The notes under the pieces are model-generated. The model was not told the origin of the DNA and did no database searches. It worked only from the letters and a program-made list of their open reading frames with translations. A DNA stretch of 64,000 bases from Baaleninema simplex PCC 7105 (GTDB taxonomy: Bacteria; Cyanobacteriota; Cyanobacteriia; Cyanobacteriales; Geitlerinemataceae), in the NCBI RefSeq assembly GCF_000332355.1, contig NZ_KB235958.1:1519445-1583444 (forward strand). Reading direction: 5' to 3'. Shown here one piece after another: positions 17,250 to 26,317 of this stretch (the stretch's first letter is position 1; each line of letters opens with the position of its first letter). Made by a program: the position numbers and the translations under genes.

Positions 17250-18635
17250 CTAGGATCCGGGAACGAACGCCCCAATTTCCTCTCCTTCGGGGTTGAGGAC
17301 GTTTAAAGGAATGCCCGCGTTGAGGCTGATGAGTTCTAAACTGTCGATCGCCCGTTGGATATGTTCGTTGAGTTGGGCTTGGGCTTCGGCGTTGTTCTGA
17401 CGCGCCGCTTCGAGATCGAGTTGGCGAACCCGTTCGACGTAATCGGGGAGTAGTTTGACGACGATGCGATCGCCGCTGACTTGGTACTGGCACATTTTGG
17501 GGGTTCCGCCACAGACTCGCGCTAAATCCCGTTTGGCGCGATCGATGGTCTCGTTAAGCTGTTGGGCGGCGATCGCCTGTACCAGAGCGTTAGTGTAGCC
17601 GCGCACTAACGGCGGAATCCGATCGGCGTAGGCGGTTTGACTGGGGATTTGTTGCGTGTAGCCGATGGCTTGCTGCCATTTCACCACGGCGCGTTCCCAT
17701 TCTTGGCGTTCCTGAGCGGTTTTGGCTTCGTCGGCTAACGCCAACGCGCGATCGTAGAGGTTTTTCGCGATCTGTTCTTGAGTTTGTCGCTGTTGGGCGG
17801 TGTTAAGCTGCGGCCCGTAATTGCGAACGAGGTCGCGGGCGGTATCGGCGGAAGTCGTCCCTTTGGGAACTCGCATTAAGGCACGAATTGCCGTGCGCCA
17901 GGTGGCGTAAACTTGCTGCCATCCGGCGAGATCTCGAGCGCTATTCTGACGCGATCGCGCCACTTCCGCCGCCGATCGCGCGGCCGCTAACTGTTCTTCT
18001 CCCCGTCGTTCGAGGATGGCTCGCCGACGCACGGCGTCCAGGTTGTTCTGGTATTCTTCGGCTTTGGCTTGGGCGAAACCGTGGGCGGGATTGTCTGGGG
18101 GAACCGCTTCGAGCTGGGCGATCGCCTGTTCCCACAACCGTTCCATCTGCCGCCACTCGCTCAGGGAATGGGGCGGATTTTGACTCATTTCGGCAGCCCT
18201 CATCGCCAAATTAAGGGCGGGGTTGAGGGAGGTTAGTTCTTGAGATCGCGCTTGCAGTCGGTCTTCGAGCTGGCGCGTTTTACCGTTATGGAGCGACCAA
18301 GGGGGAATCGGTTCGAGTTCTGTCAGGGCTAACTCGAGTTCCTGACGCGCTCGCACGAACGAGTCGGTCGTGGGTTCGACTTCTAAGAGAGAAAGGGCGT
18401 TACGGGAGAGGGTCTCCGCGCGATCGAGGCGATCGCACGACCCCACGACGCAGGGACGGGTCAAGGCGTAAGCCCCCGCCACCAACGCCAGCACTCCCAG
18501 CGTTGCAGCCCCCGAGACGAGCGCGACCGTCAGCTGAGAGTCAGTGCGATCGCTCGCGCTTTGGGGTTTCCGCGACAGTGTTGAAGACGGGGGAGACGGA
18601 CGAAAGGCTTCAGGGGTAGCGGGAGAGCTGTGCAT
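17250..18635 (-). CDS. Membrane-anchored helical-repeat protein of unknown function
   Basis: A 461-residue protein with a Ser/Pro-rich cytosolic N-terminus (1-30), one transmembrane helix (about 35-58, TVALVSGAATLGVLALVAGAYAL), and a long alpha-helical region with TPR-like repeats rich in Trp, Ala and Gln (EWRQMERLWEQAIAQLEAVP, GWQQVYATWRTAIRALMRVP, EWERAVVKWQQAIGYTQQIP). This repeated pattern of W-x-A-I-x-x-L-x-x-V/I-P spaced about 90 residues apart is clear. The C-terminus (MCQYQVSGDRIVVKLLPDYVERVRQL) looks like a small separate domain. It is a cyanobacterial type I cannot name; a scaffold role is possible. Confidence 0.72.
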   Translation of the reverse strand: MHSSPATPEAFRPSPPSSTLSRKPQSASDRTDSQLTVALVSGAATLGVLALVAGAYALTRPCVVGSCDRLDRAETLSRNALSLLEVEPTTDSFVRARQELELALTELEPIPPWSLHNGKTRQLEDRLQARSQELTSLNPALNLAMRAAEMSQNPPHSLSEWRQMERLWEQAIAQLEAVPPDNPAHGFAQAKAEEYQNNLDAVRRRAILERRGEEQLAAARSAAEVARSRQNSARDLAGWQQVYATWRTAIRALMRVPKGTTSADTARDLVRNYGPQLNTAQQRQTQEQIAKNLYDRALALADEAKTAQERQEWERAVVKWQQAIGYTQQIPSQTAYADRIPPLVRGYTNALVQAIAAQQLNETIDRAKRDLARVCGGTPKMCQYQVSGDRIVVKLLPDYVERVRQLDLEAARQNNAEAQAQLNEHIQRAIDSLELISLNAGIPLNVLNPEGEEIGAFVPGS

Positions 18636-18930
18636 CGACTCAAAACCTAAATTCGACGAGATGTTGAAAGACGCGCAAAAACACGACGAAGACTTGTCTT
18701 CGCTATTCTATTACATGGATTTGAATTTGCCCGTCTTTGGGGCGATCGCGGGTTTCTCTAATATTCGTTCAAAGAAAGATTAAACGAATAGCCCAGATCT
18801 CAACGACCTGTGCTAGAGTGTGGCAAGACATCTGTTCGGCGGTAAGATTGATTCTGGTGCTTAGTTTTTCCGGTCGTGCAATCTCCGCGAGCCTTTGTCT
18901 TTTCGTCTTTTCGGTTCCTGGAGTTGCTCC

Positions 18931-19227
18931 ATGTCAATTTATATTGGAAATCTGTCCTACGACGCCACGCAAGAAGATCTCAGCGCCATCTTTTCTGACT
19001 ACGGAACAGTCAAACGAACGCAAATTCCAGTCGATCGCGAAACGGGAAGGTCTCGCGGTTTTGGGTTTGTTGAAATGTCTTCTGATGAGGAAGAAGAGTC
19101 GGCCATTGAAGCGCTAAACGGTGCAGAATGGATGGGACGACAACTGCGGGTCAATAAAGCTAAACCGCGCGAACGCCGTCCTCGTAATGGGTTCAACGGC
19201 TCCGAACGTCGCGCGGCTCGCTACTAA
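18931..19227 (+). CDS. RRM RNA-binding protein (cyanobacterial Rbp type)
   Basis: A 98-residue protein with a single RNA-recognition motif: RNP2 IYIGNL at residues 3-8, RNP1 RGFGFVEM at about 44-51. A short basic tail ([21 protein letters not shown]) follows. Cyanobacterial Rbp proteins bind RNA, are often induced by cold and carry long 5' leaders. Here the 295-base gap to the divergent upstream gene could hold such a leader. ATG 18931 is preferred over an upstream TTG at 18895 because the family begins MSIYIGNL. A terminator-like hairpin follows. Confidence 0.93.
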   Translation: MSIYIGNLSYDATQEDLSAIFSDYGTVKRTQIPVDRETGRSRGFGFVEMSSDEEEESAIEALNGAEWMGRQLRVNKAKPRERRPRNGFNGSERRAARY

Positions 19228-19280
19228 ACCGCGCTTTTAGACCGTTAGGGAAACGTTTTGTTTCTAATACAGTCTTTTGA

Positions 19281-19320
19281 GACTCGCTCCTTGCGGGGCG
19301 GGTCTTGTTGTTTGTTTTTC
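19281..19320 (+). terminator. Rho-independent terminator after the RRM gene
   Basis: GACTCGCTCC, loop TTGC, then GGGGCGGGTC form a stem with G-U pairs. TTGTTGTTTGTTTTT follows directly. It lies about 55 bases past the stop of the RRM gene. Confidence 0.75.
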
Positions 19321-19479
19321 TCGATCGCTCGATTGCAAATCAGTTGTAAAACTGTTATACAAACTTGACGTTCGACGAAAACAACGCTCGATTCAAGTAA
19401 CGAAATTTATCAAATTTTTTTCGGCGAATATCAATCGAGATATTATAAAAAGTTTGCATTGTCAGCGACTGAGAAAGCT

Positions 19480-21510
19480 ATGACTCGTTTGCACCCCGAC
19501 ACCATCGAGGCGGTCAAACAACGAATGGATATTTACGACGTGGTGTCCGAACACGTCGTTCTCCGAAAACAGGGCAAAGACTTCGCGGGTTTGTGTCCCT
19601 TCCACGAAGAGAAAACCCCGAGTTTTACCATCAGTCCGAGCAAGCAACTCTTTTACTGTTTCGGATGCGGGAAAGGGGGAAACGCCATTTCCTTTCTCAT
19701 GGAAATCGGACAGCGATCGTTTGCCGATGTGGTGTTGAACTTAGCCCAACGGTATCAAGTTCCGGTACGCACCCTCGACGAGCGGGAACAGCGGGACTTT
19801 CAAAAGCAACTGTCGCGGCGGGAACAGCTTTACGAGATTTTAGCGATCGCCTGTAGCTTCTACGAACACGCCCTGCGCCAACCCCAGGGAGAAGCCGCCT
19901 TAAACTACCTACAACAGCAGCGCCGTCTCAGCGACGCCACCCTCCAACAGTTTCAACTCGGCTATGCCCCCAAAGGCTGGGAAACCCTCTACGGCTACCT
20001 CGTCAAACAAAAAGGCTATCCGGCAGAGTTAGTCGAAGCGGCGGGGTTGATTCTCCCGAGGAAAAAGGGCGGGGGCTATTACGATCGCTTCCGCGATCGC
20101 ATCACCATCCCCATCTGCGACGATCGCGGACGAGTTATCGGGTTCGGCGGACGCACCCTCGGCGACGAACAGCCGAAATATCTCAACTCTCCAGAAACCG
20201 AACTCTTCGACAAAGGACATACCCTGTTCGGCTTAGATAAAGCCCGTCAAGCCATTGCCAAAGGCGATCGCGCCGTGGTGGTGGAAGGCTATTTCGACGT
20301 TATCGCCCTCCACGCCGCCGGAATCTGCGAAGCTGTCGCCGCCTTGGGAACCGCTCTGAGTCAGGGACAAGTCAAACAACTGCTGCGCTACACCGAATCG
20401 AAACAAGTCATCTTAAACTTCGACGCCGACGCCGCCGGAACCCGCGCCGCACAACGGGCGATAGGCGAAGTGGCAGACTTAGCCTATCGGGGGATGGTGC
20501 AGTTGCGGGTGTTGAACCTCCCCGATGGGAAAGACGCCGACGAATTCTTACAAAGCGCCTCCCCCGAGGCGTATCGAGAACTCCTCGAGGCGACGCCGCT
20601 GTGGATCGACTGGCAAATCGAGGAAATCGTTGCCGAACGAGACTTGTCTCAGGCGGATGTCTATCAAAATATCGTGCGGGAGTTGGTGAAACTCCTCAGT
20701 CAAATTCAAAACAGCACCACCCGCACTTATTACGTCAACGCCTGCGCCCAAAAACTCAGTCAAGGGGATTCTCGGCGGGTTCCTCTGCTGGAAGAAAACC
20801 TCATCGCGCGGTTGCGACGAACCGTCAAACGGGATGTTAAACGGGATGTTAGCGGCGAGGTTGGAAACGAGGGAGACTGGGAAACCTCCCTGGAAGTCGA
20901 ATCTCACGATGAAGACATTCCCGTTCCTGTTTTCGATAGCGATCGCAGCTTGCTCGAACGGGCGGAATCGCTATTGTTGCGCGTGTACCTCCACGATTGC
21001 GAAGCCCGAGCGATCGTGATTAGCGCCGTTGGCGAACTCGAAGAACAGGACATTTACTTTAGTTTGTCTCACCACCGCTGGCTGTGGCAGAGTTTGAGCG
21101 AACTGCAACTGACTCCCAGAGACGACGCCGCCAGCATTTTGGGCAAACTGCAAGAATGGGAAACCGAGGCGTCAGGACGGTTACAGCAAGTCATACCGCT
21201 GTTTCAAGCTGACGAGTTGCAAGAAATCGACATCTCTAGAGCGCCCTTAGCGGTGCGGGCTGCTGCTTCGGCGATCGAGCGAACGATTTGCCAAAAACGC
21301 TATCGTCAAATTTTACAGTTGTGGGAAGTCACCGATCCTCGCGAAGACCCCGAAACGGCGCGATCGTACCAAGAGCAACTGTACGCCGAAAAACGCCACA
21401 TCGACGAACTCGATCGCCGTCGCAACACCGACTTAACCGATCTCGTCAGCCTTCCCTGGCAAGCGCCCCCAGCACAGTTATCTCCGGCCGACGACGCGAT
21501 CGACGTATAA
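19480..21510 (+). CDS. dnaG: DNA primase DnaG
   Basis: DnaG makes RNA primers for chromosomal replication. The 676-residue protein starts at ATG 19480 (a TTG 21 bases upstream is less likely). The CHC2 zinc-binding domain has Cys39, His42, Cys60 and Cys63 (CPFHEEKTPSF, YCFGCGKGG). The Toprim core carries VVVEGYFDVIALHAAG and LNFDADAAGTRA, with the catalytic Glu and DxD acidic residues. A C-terminal helicase-interacting region of about 150 residues follows. No typical rpsU-dnaG-rpoD operon is visible here; the gene stands alone between the RRM gene and a small unknown gene. Confidence 0.96.
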   Translation: MTRLHPDTIEAVKQRMDIYDVVSEHVVLRKQGKDFAGLCPFHEEKTPSFTISPSKQLFYCFGCGKGGNAISFLMEIGQRSFADVVLNLAQRYQVPVRTLDEREQRDFQKQLSRREQLYEILAIACSFYEHALRQPQGEAALNYLQQQRRLSDATLQQFQLGYAPKGWETLYGYLVKQKGYPAELVEAAGLILPRKKGGGYYDRFRDRITIPICDDRGRVIGFGGRTLGDEQPKYLNSPETELFDKGHTLFGLDKARQAIAKGDRAVVVEGYFDVIALHAAGICEAVAALGTALSQGQVKQLLRYTESKQVILNFDADAAGTRAAQRAIGEVADLAYRGMVQLRVLNLPDGKDADEFLQSASPEAYRELLEATPLWIDWQIEEIVAERDLSQADVYQNIVRELVKLLSQIQNSTTRTYYVNACAQKLSQGDSRRVPLLEENLIARLRRTVKRDVKRDVSGEVGNEGDWETSLEVESHDEDIPVPVFDSDRSLLERAESLLLRVYLHDCEARAIVISAVGELEEQDIYFSLSHHRWLWQSLSELQLTPRDDAASILGKLQEWETEASGRLQQVIPLFQADELQEIDISRAPLAVRAAASAIERTICQKRYRQILQLWEVTDPREDPETARSYQEQLYAEKRHIDELDRRRNTDLTDLVSLPWQAPPAQLSPADDAIDV

Positions 21511-21550
21511 TCGTGAAGTTCAACTAAAGGTTCGATCTGTAGCTGCCACC

Positions 21551-21904
21551 ATGCCCGAAGCCCTCGAAACTAAAGAACAGCAATTTGCCGTCATCGAAGC
21601 CAACGCTCCGGACATCGGTGCCTGTGCCTATCGCGGCTACTCAGAAACGGGCGAAAAGGGAACTGTCGTCATCCTGCGCCAGTTGGACAACAACTCCACA
21701 GAACTCGAAGACTGGCAGTTACAATATCGTCCCATGAGTCGCCTAGACAGTATGCTGTCCGATTGGAAAGACGTGGGTTTGCAGGACATGATAGTTCGCT
21801 ACAACCCGGAAGTCTCAGTGGTTTGTACGTTTCTCTATCCCAACGGCGCTCACGCCAGTTACCATTTCGCCCCGGAACCCGACCCCCCCCAACTGGCACA
21901 GTAA
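21551..21904 (+). CDS. Conserved hypothetical protein
   Basis: A 117-residue soluble protein without signal peptide, 40 bases downstream of dnaG on the same strand. The N-terminus is polar; the middle (GTVVILRQLDNNSTELEDWQLQYRP) and C-terminus (EVSVVCTFLYPNGAHASYHFAPEPDPP) look like beta-strands of a compact domain. I have seen similar cyanobacterial proteins but know no function. Cotranscription with dnaG is possible. Confidence 0.7.
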   Translation: MPEALETKEQQFAVIEANAPDIGACAYRGYSETGEKGTVVILRQLDNNSTELEDWQLQYRPMSRLDSMLSDWKDVGLQDMIVRYNPEVSVVCTFLYPNGAHASYHFAPEPDPPQLAQ

Positions 21905-22293
21905 CGCCCTCGTAGGGTGCGTGACTCGAAAAATAGGGTGTAAATCCTGAGACCGATCGCTCTGTCACGCACCGCCAATGTACACCGCCAACATACAAGG
22001 TTGCGTGACTCGAACAATAGGGCGTCGAACGCGAGACCGATCGCTCTGTCACGCACCGCCAATGTACACCGCCAATATACAAGGTTGCGTGTTTATCAGT
22101 TTAGAGTGCAGAGGGCAGAGTGTAGAGTGGGAATTCCTCTTTAACTCTTCACTCTAGACTTTTAACTCTTCCCTGAAAGAGGCGCACCGACTCATCATCC
22201 CATCACCTCATCACTTCCCGGTTGGGGGCAGTGCGTGACGCGGGAACAACATTAACCTGACTTCGACAGCATTTTCTGGCTGCGTCACGCACC
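21905..22293. other. Repeat-filled intergenic region
   Basis: It holds an 84-bp tandem repeat (21911-22091), pyrimidine-rich CTCTTCACTCT stretches (about 22134-22175), and the start of another GTGCGTGAC inverted repeat (from 22231). No gene is supported. Confidence 0.7.
21911..22091. repeat. 84-bp tandem repeat, about 2.1 copies, built on GTGCGTGAC inverted repeats
   Basis: GTGACTCGA at 21921 recurs at 22005, and TTGCGTG at 22001 recurs at 22085, giving an 84-base period. Each unit begins with GCGTGACTCGA, contains GACCGATCGCTCTGTCACGCACCGCC, and ends in a TGTACACCGCCAA-TACAAG stretch. Within a unit GCGTGAC and GTCACGC are complementary, so each copy can fold into a hairpin. Confidence 0.85.
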
Positions 22294-22299
22294 CTACGG
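22231..22299. repeat. GTGCGTGAC inverted-repeat element overlapping the lptC 3' end
   Basis: GTGCGTGACGC at 22231-22241 is matched by GCGTCACGCAC at 22282-22292, followed by CCTACGG. It covers the last codons and stop of the LptC-like gene, so the protein's last residues may derive from the element. Confidence 0.75.
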
Positions 22300-23484
22300 C
22301 ACATCTCCCAAATCGTCCGTAAGAATTTCTGTGACGACATCGCCGCCGCTGACAACGAAGGTACGATCTTCGAGTTTCCCTTCTGCGCGAGGTCCCCGGA
22401 GATGGAACGGCGGATCGACTTGACGGTACACCACGTTTCCCTCCGCTTCAAACCGCTGAGAATCCACGAACCAAGTGAGGCTGTTCGCCGTCATTTGCGC
22501 TTCGTTAGCTTGTCCCAAGGCTTCGATTCCGTCTTTGAGATAAAAGGTTTCCTCGACGAAGTTCATCCAGCCGCGATTTCCGCTGAGGGTGACTTGGTTG
22601 TCTCGGTGAACGACGCGAATGGGAACGTCCGAGGACATCATTTCCCCTTCGAGATCCCAGTTCAACTCGTTACTGACGATATCGAGGGGCGGTTCCACGA
22701 CGGCGATGCGGGCGTTTTGTTGCAGGGTGGCGATTTGGGTTTCTAAATCGACACGAAGGCTTTCGGAGGTGGCGCGATCGGTAATTTCTTCGTCTTCGTA
22801 GCGAGCCACTTGCACGGGAACTTCCCCGAGGACGAGTTGTTCGGGCATTTGCCACAACAGCCGTTCGCTGCTGATTTGTAACGGCGGCTCTTTGAAATTG
22901 GCGACGATGCTTCCGATGAGTTCGATATGTTGCGGGTCGCTGAGAAAGACGGCTTCGGCGGCGGTGATGTCCGCTCGTTCGTGGGTGGCGCTGACGTTTC
23001 CGCGCACGACGAGGCGATCGTCGTCAGGCGCCCAGTCCATTTCGTCCCCTCGCGCCACAGTTCCGTTTTGTTTGTCGATAATGACGACGTTGTCGCGCAG
23101 AAAAACCTGTTGTCCTTCTTGTTGAATTTCGCCGTAGGCGGCTTCGACTTCGTAAACGAGTTCGCCGTCGCGATAGAGTTTACCGCTGGGGTTTTCCAGA
23201 CGGCCGATTTGACGGTCGTTGCTGTAGGTGACGCGATCGGCTTTGACTTCCCACAGTACCACCCCGTCGTCGTTGACTTGTTCGAGGGAGACGTTTTCAA
23301 AGGTGAGGCTGGGATCGATTGTTTGGGATGTGGGAGCGCGATCGGGGGTGGGTTCGAGAGTTGGTTCGTCGGAGCAGGCGTTCAGGAACAGTGCGAACAC
23401 GGCAGCAAGAAGTAACGCCCAGAGACGGCGACCGCTGCGATCGAGAAGGAAACGGACACTCGAGGCGGGGAGAGGAGGAGTCAT
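22294..23484 (-). CDS. lptC: LptC-like LPS-transport lipoprotein
   Basis: In the Lpt pathway LptC takes lipopolysaccharide from the LptBFG transporter and passes it to the periplasmic LptA bridge. The 396-residue protein starts at ATG 23484 (GTG 23487 also in frame) and has a membrane segment ending in a lipobox-like LFLNAC. Then come repeated beta-jellyroll segments such as ENVSLEQVNDDGVVLWEVKADRV and QVFLRDNVVIIDKQNGTVARGDEM. Cyanobacterial LptC proteins are about twice as long as the E. coli form, as here. It starts 22 bases after the NYN gene on the same strand. Confidence 0.85.
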   Translation of the reverse strand: MTPPLPASSVRFLLDRSGRRLWALLLAAVFALFLNACSDEPTLEPTPDRAPTSQTIDPSLTFENVSLEQVNDDGVVLWEVKADRVTYSNDRQIGRLENPSGKLYRDGELVYEVEAAYGEIQQEGQQVFLRDNVVIIDKQNGTVARGDEMDWAPDDDRLVVRGNVSATHERADITAAEAVFLSDPQHIELIGSIVANFKEPPLQISSERLLWQMPEQLVLGEVPVQVARYEDEEITDRATSESLRVDLETQIATLQQNARIAVVEPPLDIVSNELNWDLEGEMMSSDVPIRVVHRDNQVTLSGNRGWMNFVEETFYLKDGIEALGQANEAQMTANSLTWFVDSQRFEAEGNVVYRQVDPPFHLRGPRAEGKLEDRTFVVSGGDVVTEILTDDLGDVP

Positions 23485-23505
23485 CACGAAAACGGGACGA
23501 GAGGA

Positions 23506-24123
23506 CTATTTGGTTGAAGGTTTTCCTTCAGTGGGTTGGTGACTGACTCCGGATAGGGGGCGGTAGGTGTACGGATGGTGTCTCGGGCTTTTTTGAATGT
23601 CCTCTTTGATGCTTTCGAGGTCGATGTAGCGATCGGCTACGTTGATGAGGCTGTCGCTGGTCATCGATCGCAGGCTGACCACTTCGACGCGCACGCCGCG
23701 ATAGCTCACTGCATCGACTGCGTAGGCGAGATCGCCGTCGCCGCTGACGAGAACGGCGGTGTCGTACGCCCCCACCAACGCCATCATGTCTACAGCGATT
23801 TCCACATCTAAGTTGGCTTTTTTAGAGCCGTCGGGCAGTTGAACTAGGTCTTTGGCGATGACGCGGTAGCCGTTGCGCCGCATCCACAACAGAAAGCCCT
23901 GTTGTTTTTCGTTGGAGCGATCGACCCCCGTGTAAAAGAACGATCGCAACAAACGAGATCCGGCGGTCAACCGACAGAGTAACTTGGTGTAGTCGATTTC
24001 CATGCCCAGTTGCATGGCAGCATAAAACAGGTTAGAACCGTCGATGAAGATGGCAACGCGACCTCGATTTTCCAGAACCTGTTCTGGGGTAAATATAGAG
24101 TCATGCTCGAAGTCGTTTATCAT
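23506..24123 (-). CDS. LabA-like NYN domain protein
   Basis: A 205-residue protein with a NYN/PIN-like nuclease fold: VAIFIDGSNLFYAA (about 23-36) with the first acidic residue, KKANLDVEIAVDMMAL with central Asp residues, and DTAVLVSGDGDLAYAVDAV with the third acidic cluster. This set matches the DUF88/LabA family. In Synechococcus elongatus LabA influences circadian output of KaiC, while other members are suspected RNases. Which applies here is not clear. It is probably cotranscribed with lptC. Confidence 0.87.
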   Translation of the reverse strand: MINDFEHDSIFTPEQVLENRGRVAIFIDGSNLFYAAMQLGMEIDYTKLLCRLTAGSRLLRSFFYTGVDRSNEKQQGFLLWMRRNGYRVIAKDLVQLPDGSKKANLDVEIAVDMMALVGAYDTAVLVSGDGDLAYAVDAVSYRGVRVEVVSLRSMTSDSLINVADRYIDLESIKEDIQKSPRHHPYTYRPLSGVSHQPTEGKPSTK

Positions 24124-24322
24124 GGTTTGTTATCCTCAGTTTGTTATCAGTAATAAAATCCCTATGGAAAATGCCGCGATCTAGCTCGAGCGAGATCGGG
24201 CTACATTTTATATTATAATTTCTCTCTTGCCATCTGTTTGCTTTGCGATCTTTGGAAAATTCGACGCGTTGTCGGGGATCGCGAAGGGGTAGGCGATTGA
24301 GGGGATTTGTAAGACGCGATCG

Positions 24323-25921
24323 CTATTTCACCTCCAGTTCGATTCGTTGGAAAACTGGACTCGGCTGGTTCAAAATCTGCCCCGATCGTAGCGCTCCCCA
24401 ACGGCCGTGAACCTCAAACGAGGCCGTTTTGAGAACTCGATCCCAGCGATCGAAATCGGTCTCGAATCCGAGTTGTCGGTAAATTTGGGTACTCAACTGC
24501 GGCACGACGGGAGAGAGGAGATAAGCCGCCAATCGTACCGATTCGAGAACGACGTAAAGAACTTCTTCAACGGCAGCTTGTTCTCCGTGTTTATACAGAG
24601 TCCACGGAGCGCGATCGTCGAGATATTTGTTACAAGTTCTAACTAAAGTCAAAATGGCTTCGCAGGCACGGTGAAATTCAAGGGCTTCATATGCCGATTT
24701 CACGGTTTCTGAAAGAGGGAGTCCCAACTCTTTCGGCGTGCAATCCTCGCCGAGACGATCGATGGCGATCTCGGGAAGGACACCTCCACAATACTTGTGC
24801 GCCATTTTCAAGGTGCGGTTGAGAAGGTTGCCTAAATCGTTGGCGAGATCGGCGTTGACGATATTTACGAAACGGGTTTCGTTGTAGTCACCATCGCGAC
24901 CGAACTCGATTTCTTTCATGAAATAGTAACGAACGGCGTCAGCACTGAATCGATCGACTAACTCGCTGGGATCGATGGTGTTACCGAGACTTTTACTGAT
25001 TTTGTGACCGTCTTTAGTTAAAAAGCCGTGACCGAACACCTGTTTGGGAAGGGGCAAGCCCGCAGAGAGGATCATCGCCGGCCAGTAGATGGCGTGAAAT
25101 CGCAGGATGTCTTTTCCAATTAAATGAAGGTTAAACGGCCACCAGTATTTGACGGCGTTTTCTAAGGTAGCCTCCTCTTCGGGATCGAGTAGTCCGGTGA
25201 CGTATCCTAAGAGGGCATCGAACCACACGTAAAGGGTATGGTTGGGATCGTTGGGTACGGGAAATCCCCAATCCATATCGACCCGCGAAATGGAAAAGTC
25301 TTTTAAGCCCTGTTTGACGAAACTTAAGACTTCGTTCCGGCGCGTTTCGGGTTGGATGAAATCCGGTTGGCTCTCGTAGAGGTCTTCGAGGGTTTGTTGG
25401 TATTTCGAGAGGCGGAAAAAGTAGTTTTCTTCGTCGCGCCATTCGGCTTCGAGGTTGGGATGAAGGGGACAGTGACGGTTTTCGAGCAGTTCCCGTTCGT
25501 CTTTGAATTCCTCGCAACCGACACAGTAGTATCCCTGTTGTTGTCCGAGGTAGATGTCGCCGTTGTCCCAAACTCGTTGAAAAAAGTCGCGCACGATCGC
25601 CTCATGACGGTCGGCGGTGGTACGACTGAAGCGATCGTAACGAACGTTCAGTTTTTTCCACAGTCCGTCGAAGGCTGCGACGACTTCGTCACAGTATTCT
25701 TGGGGATCGCGCCCTTTTTCTCGAGCCGTTTGCTGGATTTTTTGACCGTGTTCGTCCGTTCCCGTTACGAATAACACAGGTTTTCCCAACAAACGTTGAA
25801 ACCGAGCGATCGCGTCGGCGGCGATCGTGGTATAGGCACTGCCAATATGGGGCAGCGCGTTGACGTAGTACAGCGGTGTCGTCAGGGAAAATCGGTTGTC
25901 TTCGGTCGGGGTAACAGTCAT
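24323..25921 (-). CDS. metG: Methionyl-tRNA synthetase
   Basis: A class I synthetase that charges tRNA-Met. From ATG 25921 it has 532 residues: HIGH-type PHIGSAYT near residue 25, a zinc-binding knuckle with CVGCEEF...CPLHPN, KMSKS-type HKISKSLGN near 305, and a helical anticodon-binding domain. The C-terminal EMAP-like tRNA-binding domain found in longer bacterial MetG is absent, as in many cyanobacteria. An upstream in-frame start at 25960 would add 13 residues with no conserved character. Confidence 0.95.
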   Translation of the reverse strand: MTVTPTEDNRFSLTTPLYYVNALPHIGSAYTTIAADAIARFQRLLGKPVLFVTGTDEHGQKIQQTAREKGRDPQEYCDEVVAAFDGLWKKLNVRYDRFSRTTADRHEAIVRDFFQRVWDNGDIYLGQQQGYYCVGCEEFKDERELLENRHCPLHPNLEAEWRDEENYFFRLSKYQQTLEDLYESQPDFIQPETRRNEVLSFVKQGLKDFSISRVDMDWGFPVPNDPNHTLYVWFDALLGYVTGLLDPEEEATLENAVKYWWPFNLHLIGKDILRFHAIYWPAMILSAGLPLPKQVFGHGFLTKDGHKISKSLGNTIDPSELVDRFSADAVRYYFMKEIEFGRDGDYNETRFVNIVNADLANDLGNLLNRTLKMAHKYCGGVLPEIAIDRLGEDCTPKELGLPLSETVKSAYEALEFHRACEAILTLVRTCNKYLDDRAPWTLYKHGEQAAVEEVLYVVLESVRLAAYLLSPVVPQLSTQIYRQLGFETDFDRWDRVLKTASFEVHGRWGALRSGQILNQPSPVFQRIELEVK

Positions 25922-26317
25922 GGACGCAGTAGCCAAACAGATGCCAGCATTATTCATCATACACGGGTCAGTTTACACTTCTTTATCGTTTTGTGAGGCA
26001 CTACCCCAGCCGAAACGAGACAGTCTCAGAAACGCGATCGAGCTAGCCAAAACCGATCTCGCGCGAGGTCGGGTTCCCCGTTGAGGGGGATCGTCTTTCA
26101 TCTCATCGGAACTTTTTGACTTTGGAGGTTAAGAAAATCTTCCAAACTTGGAGATCGGTTGTGGAAAATTGAGAATAAAACTCAGTACGACCTCGGGCGA
26201 TCGCAGGCGATCGAAGAAACGTTAAAATATGTAAAGCGAGCTTAAGCAAAGATTGCGCGATCGCGCAAACTCTCCCTAAACGCACTTGAAACGAAATTTC
26301 CCTGACGAACGCCCTGT
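25922..26317. other. Divergent intergenic region between metG and the acyltransferase gene
   Basis: About 400 bases. It contains a 16-base perfect palindrome TTGCGCGATCGCGCAA (26253-26268) around a HIP1 core and a small CCCCGTTGAGGGG hairpin near 26080. No RNA gene or frame is supported. Confidence 0.5.

Noticed and set aside
26253-26268. 16-base palindrome as a special operator
   Set aside because: It is centred on a GCGATCGC core, which is abundant throughout the window as the HIP1 repeat.
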